A stretch of 8,351 bases of DNA from Candidatus Methanomethylophilaceae archaeon. GTDB lineage: Archaea > Thermoplasmatota > Thermoplasmata > Methanomassiliicoccales > Methanomethylophilaceae. The notes beneath the pieces were generated by a model. That model made no database searches. It was not told the origin of the DNA and saw only the letters and a program-made list of their open reading frames with translations. The stretch is taken from assembly GCA_017455785.1 (NCBI GenBank), contig JAFSYZ010000208.1, positions 1-8,351 on the forward strand, given 5' to 3'. This document shows, in pieces, positions 7,489 through 8,351 of the stretch. How positions within the stretch are numbered: position 1 is the stretch's first letter; each line of letters starts with the position of its first letter. Position numbers and translations under genes: made by a program.

Positions 7489-7819
7489 CGGCTTCCTCCG
7501 AGAATGTGATTGAGTTCGAACCGACCTTCTTCACTAGGGATCCCGCCAGCATTCCGGCCTCGATCCATCCTGCATAGAGCACGCCCATGCCCGAAAGGCA
7601 GGTAGAGGAGGTATCGCCCTTCACATCAGGATTGAACACCCTGCTTCCGGAGACCGTAAGGAGATCGTCAAGGGTTATCACACCGATCCGCTGACCGTAC
7701 TCCGCAACCTTCGGGCAATCGGAACTGATTGCGACGGAATAGTTCCCGTCTTCTTTCATGCTGACTGTGATTCTGTGAATCTTCCCGCAAGTCCTCTGAT
7801 GTACAGTAACTGATGCCAT
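7481..7819 (-). CDS. Small three-cysteine protein of unknown function, coupled to an ArsP-like permease
   Basis: This is a 112-residue soluble protein without signal peptide or membrane helix. It has three cysteines: Cys11 (RTCGKIH), Cys35 (SSDCPKV) and Cys74 (SSTCLSG), followed by GVLYAGWIEAGMLAGSLVKK and SNSITF. It looks like a small conserved archaeal family, possibly the one catalogued as DUF6951, but I am not certain of that name. The cysteines and the position between an arsR gene and an ArsP-like permease suggest thiol chemistry or handling of a metal or metalloid for export, which is inference. The start at 7819 has no Shine-Dalgarno and lies about 27 bp from a TATA box, so the message is probably leaderless. 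The stop lies inside the permease start, an 8-nt overlap. Confidence 0.82.
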   Translation of the reverse strand: MASVTVHQRTCGKIHRITVSMKEDGNYSVAISSDCPKVAEYGQRIGVITLDDLLTVSGSRVFNPDVKGDTSSTCLSGMGVLYAGWIEAGMLAGSLVKKVGSNSITFSEEADV

Positions 7820-7831
7820 GCATAATACATT

Positions 7832-7879
7832 GATGATTATCTATATAATTAAATCGATATTCATCTATATATTCATCTA
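7832..7879. promoter_or_regulatory. Candidate ArsR operator region with repeats
   Basis: Two exact direct repeats ATTCATCTA lie at 7859-7867 and 7871-7879 with a period of 12. An imperfect inverted repeat GATGATTATC (7832-7841) faces GATATTCATC (7856-7865), 9 of 10 positions matching. The repeats flank or overlap the TATA box of the small-protein/permease unit, and the last copy overlaps the arsR stop codon. Binding there would block TBP, the usual logic of archaeal repressors. That ArsR is the binder is inferred from adjacency. Confidence 0.45.
7842..7848 (-). promoter_or_regulatory. TATA box of the small protein/permease unit
   Basis: Minus-strand TTATATA inside TTTAATTATATAGATA, centred about 27 bp upstream of the ATG at 7819. 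Transcription would start at about the first base of the start codon. This gives the two-gene unit a promoter of its own despite the short 53-bp gap after arsR. Confidence 0.6.
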
Positions 7880-8145
7880 GGAACAATGACGGTACGGAGT
7901 GAGTTGAGATAATCAACCATCTCGGCAATCTTCTGATCGTTGAGTGTATAATATGACCAGAGACCGTCTTTCCTTGCATTGACCAACCCGCATTTGACGA
8001 GAATGGACATATGATGGGAGAGTGTGGGCTGAGTTATATCCAATTCTTCAAGTATATGACAAGCGCAAAGCTCCCCTCCGCTCAGCATCCCGACAATACG
8101 AAGGCGGTTGGCATCAGATAATGCTTTGAACACATCATGTTCCAT
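7873..8145 (-). CDS. arsR: ArsR-family metalloid-responsive repressor
   Basis: This is a 90-residue winged-helix protein. The metal-sensing motif ELCACHIL (25-32) matches the ELCVCDL signature of arsenic sensors, giving Cys27 and Cys29. The third cysteine of the R773 type (three residues later) is Leu32 here, and a separate Cys52 (LVKCGLV) could complete a three-coordinate site. The recognition helix is ITQPTLSHHMSILVKCGLV (37-55) and the wing is RKDGLWSYYTL (58-68). The start is set by homology (MEHDVFKALSDANRLRI) and lies about 26 bp from a TATA box, so the message is probably leaderless. It likely represses itself and the neighbouring permease unit until As(III)/Sb(III) or a similar ligand binds. 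Family certain; ligand likely. Confidence 0.92.
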   Translation of the reverse strand: MEHDVFKALSDANRLRIVGMLSGGELCACHILEELDITQPTLSHHMSILVKCGLVNARKDGLWSYYTLNDQKIAEMVDYLNSLRTVIVPR

Positions 8146-8167
8146 TGAATCGGATAGATGATTGTCG

Positions 8168-8174
8168 ATATATG
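8168..8174 (-). promoter_or_regulatory. arsR: TATA box of arsR
   Basis: Minus-strand CATATAT, preceded by an A-rich TTAAAAAG that could bind TFB, is centred about 26 bp upstream of the arsR ATG. Next to it on the plus strand is GATGATTGTCGATAT, whose TCGATAT also occurs in the promoter of the downstream unit (7854-7860). This hints at a common operator. Confidence 0.6.
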
Positions 8175-8208
8175 ATACTTTTTAATAACATTGAAATGAA
8201 CGGATTTG

Positions 8209-8225
8209 AACCATTTTATATGGTT
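8209..8225. repeat. Inverted repeat AACCAT-TTTAT-ATGGTT
   Basis: Perfect 6-bp arms with a 5-nt spacer, followed on the plus strand by GTTTTTAAAG. It could be an operator, part of an upstream promoter, or a terminator-like hairpin for plus-strand RNA. No plus-strand gene lies before it, which makes the terminator reading weak. Confidence 0.35.
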
Positions 8226-8297
8226 GTTTTTAAAGAGTCATTGACTTTTATTTTCCTTGACAAAAACGAGCGTTATTTCTGAATGTTTTTACCATTC

Positions 8298-8305
8298 GTT
8301 TATAG
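8298..8305 (+). promoter_or_regulatory. Rightward TATA-like promoter leaving the window
   Basis: GTTTATAG lies in a T-rich region after ATTC, and the sequence turns GC-rich about 20 bp later. A transcript would begin near 8328-8332 and leave the window almost at once. No ATG or GTG lies between the TATA and the window end, so a stable RNA gene or a leadered gene may follow. The identity of the downstream gene cannot be read here. Confidence 0.35.
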
Positions 8306-8351
8306 CTTACGCTAGATAATCCCCGCTTCCGACCCACCGATCCTGTTGAAC

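Noticed and set aside
6787..7509. 240-codon open frame on the plus strand
   Set aside because: It is antisense to the permease and the residue composition (rich in Arg, His, Asp, Gln) is that of a shadow frame; the minus-strand permease has clear family motifs.
7481..7819. Small protein as arsenate reductase or ArsD
   Set aside because: It lacks the CX5R or vicinal Cys-pair patterns of those families, and its three cysteines are far apart.
8256..8263. TTGACA resembling a bacterial -35 box
   Set aside because: No -10 element at proper spacing, and the rest of the window uses archaeal TATA promoters.
8331..8351. GATCCTG near the end, as in the start of archaeal 16S rRNA
   Set aside because: The bases on both sides do not match the 16S 5' end (expected GGTTGATCCTGCC), so seven shared bases are chance.

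Overview
The window is almost certainly archaeal. It has the archaeal arrangement of the early mevalonate pathway (regulator, HMG-CoA synthase, thiolase and DUF35 OB-fold protein in one tight operon), AT-rich TATA-type promoters about 26-30 bp upstream of start codons, several apparently leaderless first genes, Shine-Dalgarno-led internal genes, and a tRNA whose 3' CCA is not encoded. Coding sequence is of moderate GC. My best guess is Thermoplasmatota, perhaps Methanomassiliicoccales. That is inference from overall look and from the absence of TAG stop codons (7 TGA, 1 TAA), not from a phylogenetic marker.

Left part (1-3369, minus strand): a four-gene operon read right to left. It encodes an XRE-type regulator, HMG-CoA synthase, acetoacetyl-CoA thiolase and a zinc-ribbon/OB-fold DUF35 protein, and ends in a hairpin-plus-T terminator. 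The genes overlap by 4 nt, are separated by 4 nt, and overlap by 1 nt. In archaea the three non-regulator proteins are known to form one complex that turns acetyl-CoA into HMG-CoA for isoprenoid ether lipids.

Middle (3370-6176): a 176-bp divergent promoter region with repeated ACGAA/TTCGT half-sites and a perfect 12-bp palindrome, then a full-length AcnA-type aconitase on the plus strand. Both divergent units draw on acetyl-CoA-derived carbon, so a shared operator is plausible.

Junction (6177-6465): a short 3' region with a hairpin, then tRNA-Pro(CGG) with its own TATA element, then a 72-bp convergent gap.

Right part (6466-8145, minus strand): an ArsR-type metalloid sensor, a small three-cysteine protein of unknown function, and an ArsP-like (DUF318/UPF0718) permease. 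The last two overlap by 8 nt and have a TATA box separate from that of arsR. Similar AT-rich motifs lie at both promoters, suggesting that ArsR controls both. The final 200 bases contain no gene I can support. They hold an inverted repeat and a rightward TATA-like promoter whose transcript would begin only about 20 nt before the window ends.
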